DNA of 64,000 bases from Cohnella ginsengisoli (GTDB lineage: Bacteria; Bacillota; Bacilli; Paenibacillales; Paenibacillaceae), in the NCBI RefSeq assembly GCF_029525555.1, contig NZ_JAPDHZ010000003.1, forward strand, positions 1,178,001-1,242,000, in the 5' to 3' direction. How positions within the stretch are numbered: the first letter of the stretch is position 1; each line of letters begins with the position of its first letter. This document shows, in pieces, positions 25,745-35,900 of this stretch. Both the position numbers and the translations under genes were made by a program. The notes under the pieces were generated by a model. The model was not told the origin of the DNA. It was given only the letters and a program-made list of their open reading frames with translations, and ran no database searches.

Positions 25745-27350
25745 TTATTTGATGAGGCCTGCTGCCTTGAACTGCTTCGTCGCCTCGTCAAGCAAGGTCT
25801 GTCCGCCGGCGGACAGCCACTGCTTCACGAACCCGTCATAATCCTTGGTGCCGCCCAGGATGTACTTGATGTCGAACTCGTTCTGCAGCGTATCGAGGTC
25901 CGACACAATCTGCGGATCAAGGGTCAGCATCGCCATATCGTTCGGATTGGCCGGCATTTGCATCGTTTCTTTGTCCAGCCTCATCTGCTTTTTATCCGAT
26001 TCTGCCGGTTGTTCGTTCGTGCTCTCCACCACGCCGTCCTGTCCCGTGGCGACCCACGTTCCCCAGTCATAGGCGCCTTTGTTGTCCTGACGATATAGTT
26101 CTCCCTTGAGGCTGACGAACTTGCCGCCGCCTTCGACATCCATGACCTTCTGCCCGTTGACGCCGACGCCCCACCGCAGCGCCCAGTAGCCGTCATTTGG
26201 GTAAGTCGTGTTTTCGATGATCTTGAGGATGCGTTCCAGCTTCTCCGGATCCTGCGCGGCCGCCTTGGAGACGGTGATGATCCCGCTGTTAATCGCGCCG
26301 GGCGGGAGGTTGCCGCCTTCCGGACCTCCCTTTGGCATCGGCAGGTTCTCGAACCATCCGATCGTCGACCCGGTCGAGCCGGTGCCGCCTTCCACCTCGT
26401 TGACGAGTACGCCCGGATAGAACGTCACGCCCACCTTGCCCGCGAACAGCTTCGGCTTGCGCTGCTCCCAGCCCTGCGTATACCAATCGGGATCGATGAG
26501 CTTCTCGTCTACGATCGTTTTGACGTAGTCGAGCAGCTTTTTTGTGCGTGCCGTTGACGATCGCGCTTTCCGCCTGGCCGCTGCCCGCGAAGATTCGGGT
26601 TTTGCCGAACATCAGCTCCAGGTTTTTCAGCTCGCCCAGATTGGCGCCGGCGCCGGCCGAACTGATGCCCCAGGTGTCGTTTTTCTGATTGCCGTCAGGG
26701 TCGTCGTGCGTGAATTTGCGCAAAACGTCTAGCAGTTCTTCCGGCGTCGTCGGCTGCTTCAACTGTAATTTGTCGAGCCAATCCTGCCTGATTTTGAACG
26801 AAAACGTGTTGGGATTCGGCAGCGTCGGCAATCCGATCATTTTGCCGCCCTCGTTCACGTACGCTTTGGATTGGTTGGAGAAGGTTCCCGACATGGTCGG
26901 CAGCTTATCCAGATACGGCGTCCAATCGTCGAGCAGCACGCCTTGCTTGTATAACTTTTTGATCGTATTCAGATCCCAGGCGTAGATCATATCGGGCGGA
27001 TCGTTCGAAGCGAATTGCACCATGAGCTTGCTCTCGAGATCGGATTCGGGATAGGCGGACAGCTTGAAGTCGACGTTGTATGTCTCGTTCATCCACTTTC
27101 TCCACGGATCGTTGTCGTCGGTCGGCGTGTTGACCCAACCGTTCTCGATAAAGGAAATCGTCACTTTCTTCGAAGAAGAATCCGATGCTGTCGCGGTCCC
27201 TTGGCCGGCTGACTGGCTGGCCGTCTGGCTTGCGGACGACGGACTCGGACTCGTACCGTCCGTCTCCGATTTGCCTCCGCTGCATGCCGTCAATGCCGCC
27301 GTGCTGAACAAAGCCATCGTCATTAGTGCGCTTGCAAGCTTTTTCGTCAT
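25745..27350 (-). CDS. extracellular solute-binding lipoprotein, LplA/YtcQ type, frameshifted
   Basis: 534 aa after removing one base from the T6 run at 26538-26543 (NGTHKK joins LLDYVKTIVDEKLID). ATG 27350 follows GGGGGGAG by 6 nt. Signal peptide and lipobox LTAC (AALTACSGG), a Ser/Thr-rich linker, then a large binding-protein fold with VTISFIENGWVNTP, PEELLDVLRKFTHDDPDGN and FYPGVLVNEVEGG. It is the third gene of an operon after its two permeases, an order different from the first transporter, where the binding protein comes before the permeases. Confidence 0.9.
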
Positions 27351-27381
27351 TTGCTGCTCCCCCCATTGTCAGTTTCTGCAT

Positions 27382-28263
27382 TTATCCTTTCACCGCGCCC
27401 AGATACATTCCTTTGGCGAAATGCTTCTGGAGAAACGGATAAACGAGCAAGATCGGCACCGTACCGATCACCGCGACCGCCATCTTGAGCGATTCCGTCG
27501 AGACGCGCTGCGCGGGATTCAGCACGGAAGTCGGATTGAAGTCGGAGCCGATATTCGCGTTCGCGAACATGTTCCGCATGATCAATTGCAGCGGCATCCA
27601 ATCCGGACGGTTGATATAAATGAAAGCGTCGAACCAGCTGTTCCAATGGGCCACGGCGATGAACAGCCCGATGGCGGCCAGCGCCGGCTTGCTCATCGGC
27701 AGGATGATGCGGGTCATCAAGGACCAGTCGTTCACCCCGTCGACCTCGGCCGACTCTTCGATCTCCTGCGGGATGCCTTCGAAAAATTGCTTCAGCACGA
27801 GCAGGCTCCAGCTGTCGATCAAGCCCGGAACGATCAGGGACCAGAACGTGTCGAGCAGATGCAGATCCTTAACGACCAGATAAGTTGGTATAAGCCCGCT
27901 GTTAAACAGGACGGTGACCAGGATGAGAAACAAGAAAACCTTCCGCCCCGGCAGCCGCTTGCGGGATACGACATAGGCGCCGATCATCGTCATGGTCAGC
28001 GTTAGCGCGGTGCCGACCGCGGCCCTTAGCACGCTGACCGTCAGCGCGTTCGTAAACACGCTTCCGACGAACAACCGCTCGTACGCCAGAAACGTCGGAT
28101 GGTAGGGAATGAAGATGAAGCCATTGCGCTGAATCCACTCCTGTTCGCTGACGAGCGACATCGAGACTACGTATACGATCGGATACGCCGAAGCCAGCGA
28201 CAGCAGCCCGATGATGGCAAAAGAGAAAATCTGATAAAGGCGTTCGCCCCGGAACGGTTTCAT
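27382..28263 (-). CDS. ABC sugar transporter permease, CarB/YtcP type
   Basis: 293 aa, intact. ATG 28263 lies 9 nt after AAGGAAG; a GTG two codons upstream is too close to that site. Six membrane segments (first: IFSFAIIGLLSLASAYPIVYVV), an EAA loop EIEESAEVDGVNDWSLMT, and the family's C-terminus MYLGAVKG. It pairs with the LplB-type permease encoded 15 bp upstream and with the lipoprotein encoded 31 bp downstream. Confidence 0.93.
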   Translation of the reverse strand: MKPFRGERLYQIFSFAIIGLLSLASAYPIVYVVSMSLVSEQEWIQRNGFIFIPYHPTFLAYERLFVGSVFTNALTVSVLRAAVGTALTLTMTMIGAYVVSRKRLPGRKVFLFLILVTVLFNSGLIPTYLVVKDLHLLDTFWSLIVPGLIDSWSLLVLKQFFEGIPQEIEESAEVDGVNDWSLMTRIILPMSKPALAAIGLFIAVAHWNSWFDAFIYINRPDWMPLQLIMRNMFANANIGSDFNPTSVLNPAQRVSTESLKMAVAVIGTVPILLVYPFLQKHFAKGMYLGAVKG

Positions 28264-28278
28264 ACCCACGCTTCCTTT

Positions 28279-29181
28279 CTACCAAATGCCCGTGCCGGCA
28301 TATTTTCTGGCTGCTTTGTTCGCCGCCAGGACGAGCAGCAGACCGAAGAAAGATTGAAACAGGGACATGGCCGTCGCCATGCTGTACTGCAGCTGCGCAA
28401 CGCCTTGGCGGTAAATCCACGTATCGATGATGTCGCCTACCGAATACGTAACGGGATTGTAGAAAAGCAGGACCTGCTCTCCGCCCGCGTACAGAATCGA
28501 GCCGATCTGGATCGTAAACAGAAAAACGATAATCGAGGAGATACCGGGCAGCGTGATGTGGAAAATGCGCTTGACCGGCCCCGCTCCGTCGATCTTCGCC
28601 GCTTCGTAGAGCGATGGATCGAGGGCGGTTAAGCCCGCCAGGTAGATGATCGTTCCCCAGCCGATCTCCTTCCAGATCCCGGTGCCGATCAGGATCGGCC
28701 GGAACCAGGACTCGGACGTCAAGAAGGCGATCGTATGACCCGTCAGCCCCTTCCAAACCTGGTTCACGAACCCCGTGTTCGAAAACATCGCATAGGCGAT
28801 CGCATACACGATAACCCAGGAGAAAAAGTGCGGAATGTAAAGCACGGTCTGGCTTACTTTGCGGAACCGGGAGGAAGCCAGGTCGAACAACAGAATGGCC
28901 AGCAGGATCGGAGGGAAAAATCCGAACCCGATGCGCAAAAGGCTGATTTCCACCGTGTTCAAAAAAGACTCTCTTAAAATCCTTGTGATGAAGCAGCGCG
29001 CTGAAATTGTCCCAGCCGACCCAGCCGCTCCCCCCAGATGCCGCCGGTCAGATTGTACTGCTTGAACGCCAGCAGCACCTGTACGAACATCGGATAATAT
29101 CGAAACGTTATAAAGTAGATGATGACCGGGATAAAAAAGCAGATAGAGAATTTTATGCTTCCCTATTTTCGACCGAAGCAC
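28279..29181 (-). CDS. ABC sugar transporter permease, LplB type, three frameshifts
   Basis: 299 aa once one base is removed from each of three runs: A6 29133-29138, C6 29030-29035 and A6 28961-28966. The repaired N-terminus reads LYLLFIPVIIYFITFRYYPM, then GIWGSGWVGWDNFSAL and VFLNTVEISLLRIGFG, all normal for LplB. Remaining features: HFFSWVIVYAIAYAMF and EAA loop PSLYEAAKIDGAGPVKR. The GTG start at 29181 has GGGGAGGG upstream. It opens the second transport operon and is divergent from the YesM/YesN pair at 29391, the likely activator. Confidence 0.88.
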   Translation of the reverse strand: MLRSKIGKHKILYLLFYPGHHLLYNVSILSDVRTGAAGVQAVQSDRRHLGGAAGSAGTISARCFITRILRESFLNTVEISLLRIGFGFFPPILLAILLFDLASSRFRKVSQTVLYIPHFFSWVIVYAIAYAMFSNTGFVNQVWKGLTGHTIAFLTSESWFRPILIGTGIWKEIGWGTIIYLAGLTALDPSLYEAAKIDGAGPVKRIFHITLPGISSIIVFLFTIQIGSILYAGGEQVLLFYNPVTYSVGDIIDTWIYRQGVAQLQYSMATAMSLFQSFFGLLLVLAANKAARKYAGTGIW

Positions 29182-29390
29182 GCGTCCCTCCCCTTTCGCC
29201 GCCGTTTGTATACGCCTAATGTTAGGGAAAAGAACGGCGCATGGAAATAGGTCAATCCTTGCGCATGGGGGGGACGATCCGACCTTGTCGCGCGCCGCAA
29301 ATTGCGCATTCCCGCCGATCGTGATTAACTGAAAACATCATAGAAGATAACCGCGCCGTCCACTTGGTTCCGGTTCAGGGAGGAGAGCCG
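29182..29390. promoter_or_regulatory. divergent promoter region, second transport operon and its two-component system
   Basis: 209 bp shared by the two divergent operons. On the minus strand TTGACC (+ strand 29251-29256) could be a -35 box, but no good -10 follows at 17 nt, which is common for promoters needing an AraC-type activator. No other motif recognised. Confidence 0.3.
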
Positions 29391-29441
29391 TTGAAGCCTT
29401 TGAAGCCTTTGAAGCCGTTGAAACCGCCGAAGCCGTCGAAG
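29391..29441 (+). repeat. 9-nt tandem repeat coding (Leu-Lys-Pro)n
   Basis: TTGAAGCCT/TTGAAGCCG units repeat five to six times with decay at the end. It begins at the proposed TTG start, so every unit offers another in-frame TTG. Confidence 0.8.
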
Positions 29442-31271
29442 CGCCCCAATCAACGATGGACCATCGACAATTGGCCGATCGCCACCAAGCTGATCGTCGT
29501 CTATTCTCTTTTGATCTCGGGGACGGTATCCACGGTAGGCATCGTCTCCTATTACTACTACAGCCTCTCCATGGAAAATCAGATCAAGGCGTATATCCCT
29601 CAGCTGCTCAGCCAGACGAGCCGCCATCTGGACACGTATCAGGGGGAGCTGCTATACGTCACCCGAACGGCGCTGGCGAAGCAGAACATCGCCGCGATCC
29701 GCCGCGCGATCCGGCAAGCCGAATCGGACGGCGCGCGAAGGCCGCAATCGCTGATGACTTCCATCCTGCTCAACGACGCGATTCGGCAGCTGAACATCGA
29801 GCAGCGGCAATATGTAAGCGGCGTGACGCTCTATACCCACGATGCCGGCGCGTTCTATTATCAGATCGGGGAAGGAGGCGTGTGGCTGGACCAGCGGAAT
29901 TACAGGAAAGAGTCGTGGTATCCGGAAATCGACGAGAGCAACCCGGTCCCCGTCATTTTCGGCACCGAAGCGCTCATGGACACGCCGGGCACGCCGTCCG
30001 TATTCAAGATCGTTCAGCCCATCCGCAGCCCGGACGGCCAGAACGTGGCCGGCTTTCTCGAAGTCGACGGTTCCCTGCAGCTGATCAACACCATGCTGCT
30101 CGACGTGAACTTCGGGCCGGACACCCGTCTATTCGTCCTCGATCACCACGATCGGCTGATGTACGCCAAAGGCGATCCAAGCGTCGGCGCGGGCGAGGAA
30201 TGGAAGGGCGACTTCGGCCTGAGCGGAGGCGATTGGTCGCGATCCGGGAACTCCCGCTTCGTCTCGATCGGCGGGATCCGGCATCTCGTCAGCTATACCA
30301 AGTCCGATCAGACGGGCTGGAAGGTCATCGCCGTTATCCCGGCCGAGTACCTCACCAAAGGCGTCAGCCAGGTCAAGTGGTGGACGATCGCGGGCATCGC
30401 GGCGGGCACGACCGTGGCCGTCATTGCCGCCATTTTGCTGGCGTACAGCATGACCCGGCGGCTGCGGCTTCTGGTCGTCAGTCTGCGGGATTTGGAAAAA
30501 AACGACTTCCAGATGCCGTTTCCCCCGATGCGGACCGACGAAGTTGGACGGGTATGGGGAGCGATCAGCAGAATGGCGGGCCGGATTCACGTGCTGATCA
30601 ACGAGGTGTATCAATCGAAAATCTTGAAGCAGGAAGCGGAGATCCGTTCGTTGCAGAGCCAGATCAACCCCCATTTCCTGAACAACTCGCTCGAGACGCT
30701 TCGTTATCTCGTCAAGAGCGGCCGGGCCGAATCCGCGGAGCAAGGACTGATCGCGCTGGCCGATTTGTTCCGATACCACGCCGTCCGGGAGCACGAGATG
30801 GTCTCTCTCGCCGTGGAGATGGCGTTTATGAAAAACTATCTGCACATGCAGAAGCTTCGCTTCGGCGATCAACTGCAAATCGAATACGACGTCGACGATG
30901 CGGCGCTCTCCGCCTATTTGCCGGGGCTGCTCTTCCAGCCGCTCGTCGAAAACGCGATCGTTCACGGCAGCAGCCTGCAGGGCACGATCGCCGTGACGAT
31001 TCGCATCAAAGCCAGGGAGGGTCAACTGACCATCTCCGTCATCGACGAAGGCAGGGGCATACTCCCGGAAAAGCTCAACGAGATCTGGAGCGACCTGGGG
31101 GCCGATTCGGGACAAACGGGCAGCGTCGGCCTGCTGAACGTCTACCGCAGAATTCGATTGATCTACAAGGATGAAGGAGAAATGTATATTCAGAGCGAGC
31201 CGCATAACGGGACGATCGTGACCTTAAAAATCCCGCTTAAATTCGACTACGGAGAGGGGCTTGCGCGATGA
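29391..31271 (+). CDS. YesM-type sensor histidine kinase
   Basis: 626 aa. TTG 29391 stands 6 nt after AGGGAGGAGAG. The chain opens with a (Leu-Lys-Pro) repeat (KPLKPLKPLKPPKPSK) encoded by a 9-nt tandem repeat at 29391-29441, then a membrane segment (IVVYSLLISGTVSTVGIVSY), an extracellular Cache-like domain of about 250 aa, a second segment near 325-350 (WWTIAGIAAGTTVAVIAAILL), HAMP, and the His_kinase domain QSQINPHFLNNSLETL with the phosphoacceptor His, then HATPase (QPLVENAIVHG, DEGRGI). The last codons overlap the response-regulator start (ATGA). It senses an extracellular sugar and phosphorylates its partner. Confidence 0.92.
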   Translation: MKPLKPLKPLKPPKPSKRPNQRWTIDNWPIATKLIVVYSLLISGTVSTVGIVSYYYYSLSMENQIKAYIPQLLSQTSRHLDTYQGELLYVTRTALAKQNIAAIRRAIRQAESDGARRPQSLMTSILLNDAIRQLNIEQRQYVSGVTLYTHDAGAFYYQIGEGGVWLDQRNYRKESWYPEIDESNPVPVIFGTEALMDTPGTPSVFKIVQPIRSPDGQNVAGFLEVDGSLQLINTMLLDVNFGPDTRLFVLDHHDRLMYAKGDPSVGAGEEWKGDFGLSGGDWSRSGNSRFVSIGGIRHLVSYTKSDQTGWKVIAVIPAEYLTKGVSQVKWWTIAGIAAGTTVAVIAAILLAYSMTRRLRLLVVSLRDLEKNDFQMPFPPMRTDEVGRVWGAISRMAGRIHVLINEVYQSKILKQEAEIRSLQSQINPHFLNNSLETLRYLVKSGRAESAEQGLIALADLFRYHAVREHEMVSLAVEMAFMKNYLHMQKLRFGDQLQIEYDVDDAALSAYLPGLLFQPLVENAIVHGSSLQGTIAVTIRIKAREGQLTISVIDEGRGILPEKLNEIWSDLGADSGQTGSVGLLNVYRRIRLIYKDEGEMYIQSEPHNGTIVTLKIPLKFDYGEGLAR

Positions 31272-32779
31272 ACGTGCTGATCGTCGACGACGAGGATACG
31301 ATTCTGAAGGGCTTGGCCGCGCTCATCTCCGAATTGCCGGAAGCGGCGGCGGGCGGGGAGATTTACGGCGCGCTGAACGGCGCCGAAGCTTTGGATATCC
31401 TTTCTTCCCGTCCCGTGGACTTGGTCATCACGGACATTCATATGCCCGGGATCGACGGCTTATCCTTAACGGGAACGATCCGGTACCGCCATCCCGAGAT
31501 TCCGGTCGTGCTGCTGACCGGCTACAACGATTCCTCTTACATGCAGCAAGCGATCCGGCTGAAGGCGGAGGATTATTTGTTCAAGCCCGTCAAAAAAGGA
31601 AGATCTAGCGAGCATGTTCCGAAGAATCGACCTGCGGAAGACGACCGACCGCAAGCGCGACCGGTTTGTCCGCGAGGATCAGTTCGACGCGCTTGCGTAT
31701 CCGGCGAAAAGGATCGTCGCGTGCGATCTCGATGAAGGCGGCGGGAGAGACGGTCTCAGCTCGGAAACGACGAGATGATCCTATGGATGTACAGGAAGGT
31801 GATTTACGAGGCTGCGGATGCGATCGAGGATCTTTATTTTATCCCGGCAAGCTCCCCGCTGGACGGCTTTAATATGCTGATCGGCGCCGGCGCCGAGACG
31901 CCCGAAGCGGCCGGCGGCAAGCTGGATACGCTGGCGGCGGCCGTTCGCGCGTTCTGGTCCGACAGCATCAAGCTCCAGATCAGCTTCGGCCTGTCTGCGG
32001 CCGGCGGGACGGCGCCTTTTCGCGCTTTGGAGAGAGAAGCTTGCAGCGCCCTGTCCGATCGCCTTTTTCAGCGCAGCGGCATTTATCGTTTCGCTTCGAT
32101 GGCGGCCCCGCCGCTCTCCGTTCAGGCCAAAACTTCGCTTCAATCCGCGATTGAAGTCGGCGATGCGGACACCGTCCTCTCGGCGCTCAAGGCGGAGCTG
32201 CTGCGCTTCTTCGAGGGCAACGCGGCTTCCCCCATCCCGGCTGCCGAGGGGCTGATCCAGTTCCTGTACGCCCAATTGGCCAAAAGCTACCCGTCGGCCA
32301 GTCTTCCCCTCTCCAACCGGATTCCGAAGCTGGTCGAAAAACTGTTATGGTCAAGGACAAAAGAGCAATTCCTTCAGCTGCTCCTGACCGAAATGAACGA
32401 ATGGCTCGGAACCGTTCTCCCCGAGCAAGCCGAATACGGCATCGTGGCGCTTGCCAAGTCGTTCATTCACGCCCGATTTGCGGAAGCGCTCAACATCGGC
32501 GACGTCGCGGCGGCCGTCTATGTCAGCCCGAGTCATCTCAGCCGCTTGTTCCGGGCTCGCACGAATGCGACGTTTCTGGAATATTTAACGAACGTTCGCG
32601 TAGAGGAGGCCAAGAAGCGGCTGGCCGATCCCAAAGCCAAAATCTACGATATTGCGGCGCAAGTCGGCTACAGCGACTGGAAGCATTTCAGCCGTATATT
32701 TAAAGAGGCAACCGGCTATCATCCGAGCGATTACCGCGACCGGATCGTGGGCATGCAAGCGGCGGAAACGGACATTTAA
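31268..32779 (+). CDS. YesN-type response regulator with AraC output, two frameshifts
   Basis: About 503 aa if one base is removed from the A6 run at 31592-31597 and a second frame change between about 31735 and 31770 is resolved; the second site is not in a clear homopolymer and I cannot place it. REC domain: LIVDDED, DLVITDIHMPG (phospho-Asp), LFKPVKKED. C-terminal HTH_18: LNIGDVAAAVYVSPSHLSRLF and YDIAAQVGYSDWKHFSRIF. The middle ~250 residues are the usual linker. ATG overlaps the kinase stop by 4 nt. Expected to activate the divergent transporter operon 24621-29181. Confidence 0.85.
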
Positions 32780-32789
32780 GGATTACGCT

Positions 32790-32827
32790 GCTGTAGCGTA
32801 ACTTTTGGCTCTTACAGCGCCTTTTTT
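32790..32827 (+). terminator. terminator of the YesM/YesN operon
   Basis: GCTGTA ... TACAGC followed by GCC and TTTTTT on the + strand, about 10 bp after the stop codon. An alternative small hairpin ACGCT/AGCGT overlaps it. Confidence 0.65.
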
Positions 32828-32873
32828 GACGATGGCGCGAGGCTGAGAGTGGTTTACGCAATGGCCATACGCG

Positions 32874-32915
32874 CAAAACGGGATGAAGCAGACAGCTCTG
32901 CTTCATCCCGTTTTG
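32874..32915. terminator. long palindrome between convergent genes, copy 2 of a dispersed repeat
   Basis: CAAAACGGGATGAAGCAG (32874-32891) and CTGCTTCATCCCGTTTTG (32898-32915), 18-bp perfect arms, 6-nt loop. It lies between the response-regulator gene and the end of the GH43 gene and probably works in both directions. Nearly the same sequence as 18375-18417. Confidence 0.8.
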
Positions 32916-32963
32916 ACTTATTTGGTTCCTCGGTGTCGCATCCTATCACTGCATGCAAGAGCT

Positions 32964-35900
32964 TTAAGTCAGCAGGTTATACAGTACCTGGCCCATCTCT
33001 GCCCGGGTGGTCTTGCCCGCAGGAGCCAGTTGTCCGCCGCGGCCTCCGATCGTGCCGGTCTCGACCAGCAAGGTCATCGCGTCCATCGCCCAAGGCGCGA
33101 TCTGTGCTGCGTCGCCGAAGCCGGACAGCGTCTTGCCGGAGCTGCCCTGCGGCAGCTTGCCGATCGCGTTTAACGCATTGTACAGCAGCGTGAACATCTC
33201 CTGGCGGTTAATCGCTCTGTCGGGCGCGAACCGATTGTCGCCTACGCCGTCTGCGATGCCCAGCTTTTTGGCCGCAGCAAGATAGCCGGTGTAGTATTTA
33301 TTGCCTGCGTCCGCGAAGTTATCTGGCAGGCTCGCATCCGGAGCGATAGCGTAAGCCCGCATGAGCATGACCAGGAAATCGCCGCGGGTCAGGCTGGCAT
33401 TCGGGCTGAAGCTGCCGTTGCCCGTGCCGGTCGTGATGCCTCTTGCTGCGATAAAGCCCACCGCTTGGTTATACCAGGCATTATCCGCGACGTCCGCAAA
33501 GCTGAGCGGATTGAAGCCTACGGCGTAATCGCTGAAATGCGTTGTCGTAAACGTCACCTTACCGGCGCTCGCATCGTAATGACCGCTCGGCACCGCGATC
33601 GCCTGACCGCTGCCGTCGACGTACCAGACGACGATGCTCTCGGCATGCGCAAGCTCGGCCGCCGATGGCGTATAAGGAATCGTCACCGTCACTGGCGCGC
33701 CCGGGTTGTTCCAGGCGATCGGCTTCCCGTCGACCGTTACGGTCAGACTGATCATCGGCCGCTCGCCGATGCTTGTTTTTGCAGCCTCGGACAGTGCGGA
33801 TTTGTCGCCCTGGCCGATGGAGATTTCCGCTCTAGCTCCGGCCGCAACCGCTACGCCCGTGGCGCCCGTCAGCATATTCGACGCAATCTCGAGGCTGCCC
33901 TTGTCGGTATTCACCTTCAGCGCGCCCTGCCGGGCAGCCGTCGACAGCTCGGATACGGGAATGACCAGCGTATACGTTCCTACGGCCGGGATGGCCGGCA
34001 CGGTGATGACCGAGGTCCCGACGTTCGGCACAAGGCCGCTGCTCGAAGTCGTATCCAGCACTGCCGTTCCGGTCTTCGTGTCAACCTTAATCGGCAGCGT
34101 CATCTCCTTGGAGCCGTTGCCCGATGCGTCCGTCAACCGGATCGCCGCCGTATAGTTCGGAGCGGCAGGCGTGGTGCTTCCGCCGTCGTTCGGCGTGACG
34201 CTGCCGTCCGTGACACGGATCCATGCAGCCGTTAGCGTCACAGGGTGCGCAGGCATCGTAAACGTCGTGGTCGGATTGCCGGCGTCTGCAAAGATTCCCC
34301 CGTCGCTCGAGCTCCAGCCCGCAAACGTATAACCGCTTCGGCTGCCCGCCTGGATCGTAACGGCCGCACCTTCGGCATAGCTGCCGGTTCCGGACGCCGA
34401 AGCATAACTTTCCTTCACGGCCAGCGCATACTTAGCCGCAGGGACTTCTTCGAATACGGCCCTTACGATAACCGCTTCGTTCGGCATGGTGAAGGCGTTG
34501 CCGGCGATATTCAGATCGGCCGGGCTGATCGCCTGCCATTCCTTGAAAACGTAGCCTGCCTCAGGCGTCGCCGTTAACGTCACCACGGCATCCTTGACCG
34601 CCGATTCCACATCGGCGCTTGCCGTGCCGGATCCCTCGGTCTCGACCGTGATGCCATGACTGATCGGAGCCGTGCTGTCCGTGATGTTAACGGTAAAGAC
34701 GGCCGGATTGCCTTTGTTGAAGGAGACGGTGAATTCGACCTTGCTGCCGTTCACTAGCCCAAGCGCTGCCAGAAAGTCTTTTTTAATCGTCAAAACGTTG
34801 TCCGCAACCGCGTAATCTTCTTCGGACAGGTTAACCGGCTGCCCGTCCGCTCCGCCATAGACGACACCCGTGACAGAGGCTGCTTGATTCCATACGATCG
34901 CGGTGCTGACATCGCCCGGCGCGACGAGATCGTAGTCCGCGCGCTCGGAGCTGAGCTCCGCATCGTCCCTGGTGACGTTGATCGTAAAGTCCTTCGCGTA
35001 CGCGGCGCCGACCGCGCTTCCTTCTTCGATCGTGGCGGTTACGACCGCGGCGCCTGTTTTCGTTGCGGTCAACACATTGCCATTGAGCGCGGCGCCGGTT
35101 TTGCCGGCATCCTTCACGCGCCAAACGATGCTCTTGCGCGTGGCGTTCGTGGGCGACACCTTTCCGAACAGCGTGAGCGCCTGCCCGGTCTTCATGGCGG
35201 CCGGCACGGCCGTAATGTCCGTCACTGCGCGGAAATCGCTGTCGCTCAGGTTGCGGATCTCGATTTTCATCCGCTGGTTGTCCTTCGCCTCGTCATCGGC
35301 CGCCATCACCTTCGCGCCGTCTTTGGTCGATGCATCTTGTACCGTGATGACTTTGCCGTTGCTTTTGTTCGCGATTTTGTAGTAGTCGCCGTCCGGTTCC
35401 AAGCGCCACTGCTGCGTATCCGGTATCGCGTTGCCGGTCGCTCTCGTATTTTGAGCGATCTGCCCGATCGGCGAGCCTGCCAGAATATCGATGACATGGC
35501 CGCTTTGAACGGATTGGATCTGATAGTAGCCCGTGCCGAGATCCAGGAACCGCCACAGCTGATTGTTGCCGTCGCCGTTGGACCATTGATTGATCACCGC
35601 GCCCGGGTCGCTCGACACGCGATCGACGTCCAGCGCTTTTCCGCTGTGCTTCGGCTGGATTTTCACCATTTTTTCCGGAATGATCTTCGTAGCCGTAGAG
35701 CGCATGAAGCCGCCGCTGAATTTATCGATCGTCAGGCTGTCGATATTGAAGCGGCCGCTGTCCCCGTCCTCGCGAATGAACTCGACGATGTTTTTGCCGG
35801 CCTTCAGGTTAACCGACTCCGTCGCATCCGTCCACGTATCCCAGTCCGCCGTCGGCGGCAGCGATACCTGCTTGATCTTGTCTTCGTTCACGTACATCGT

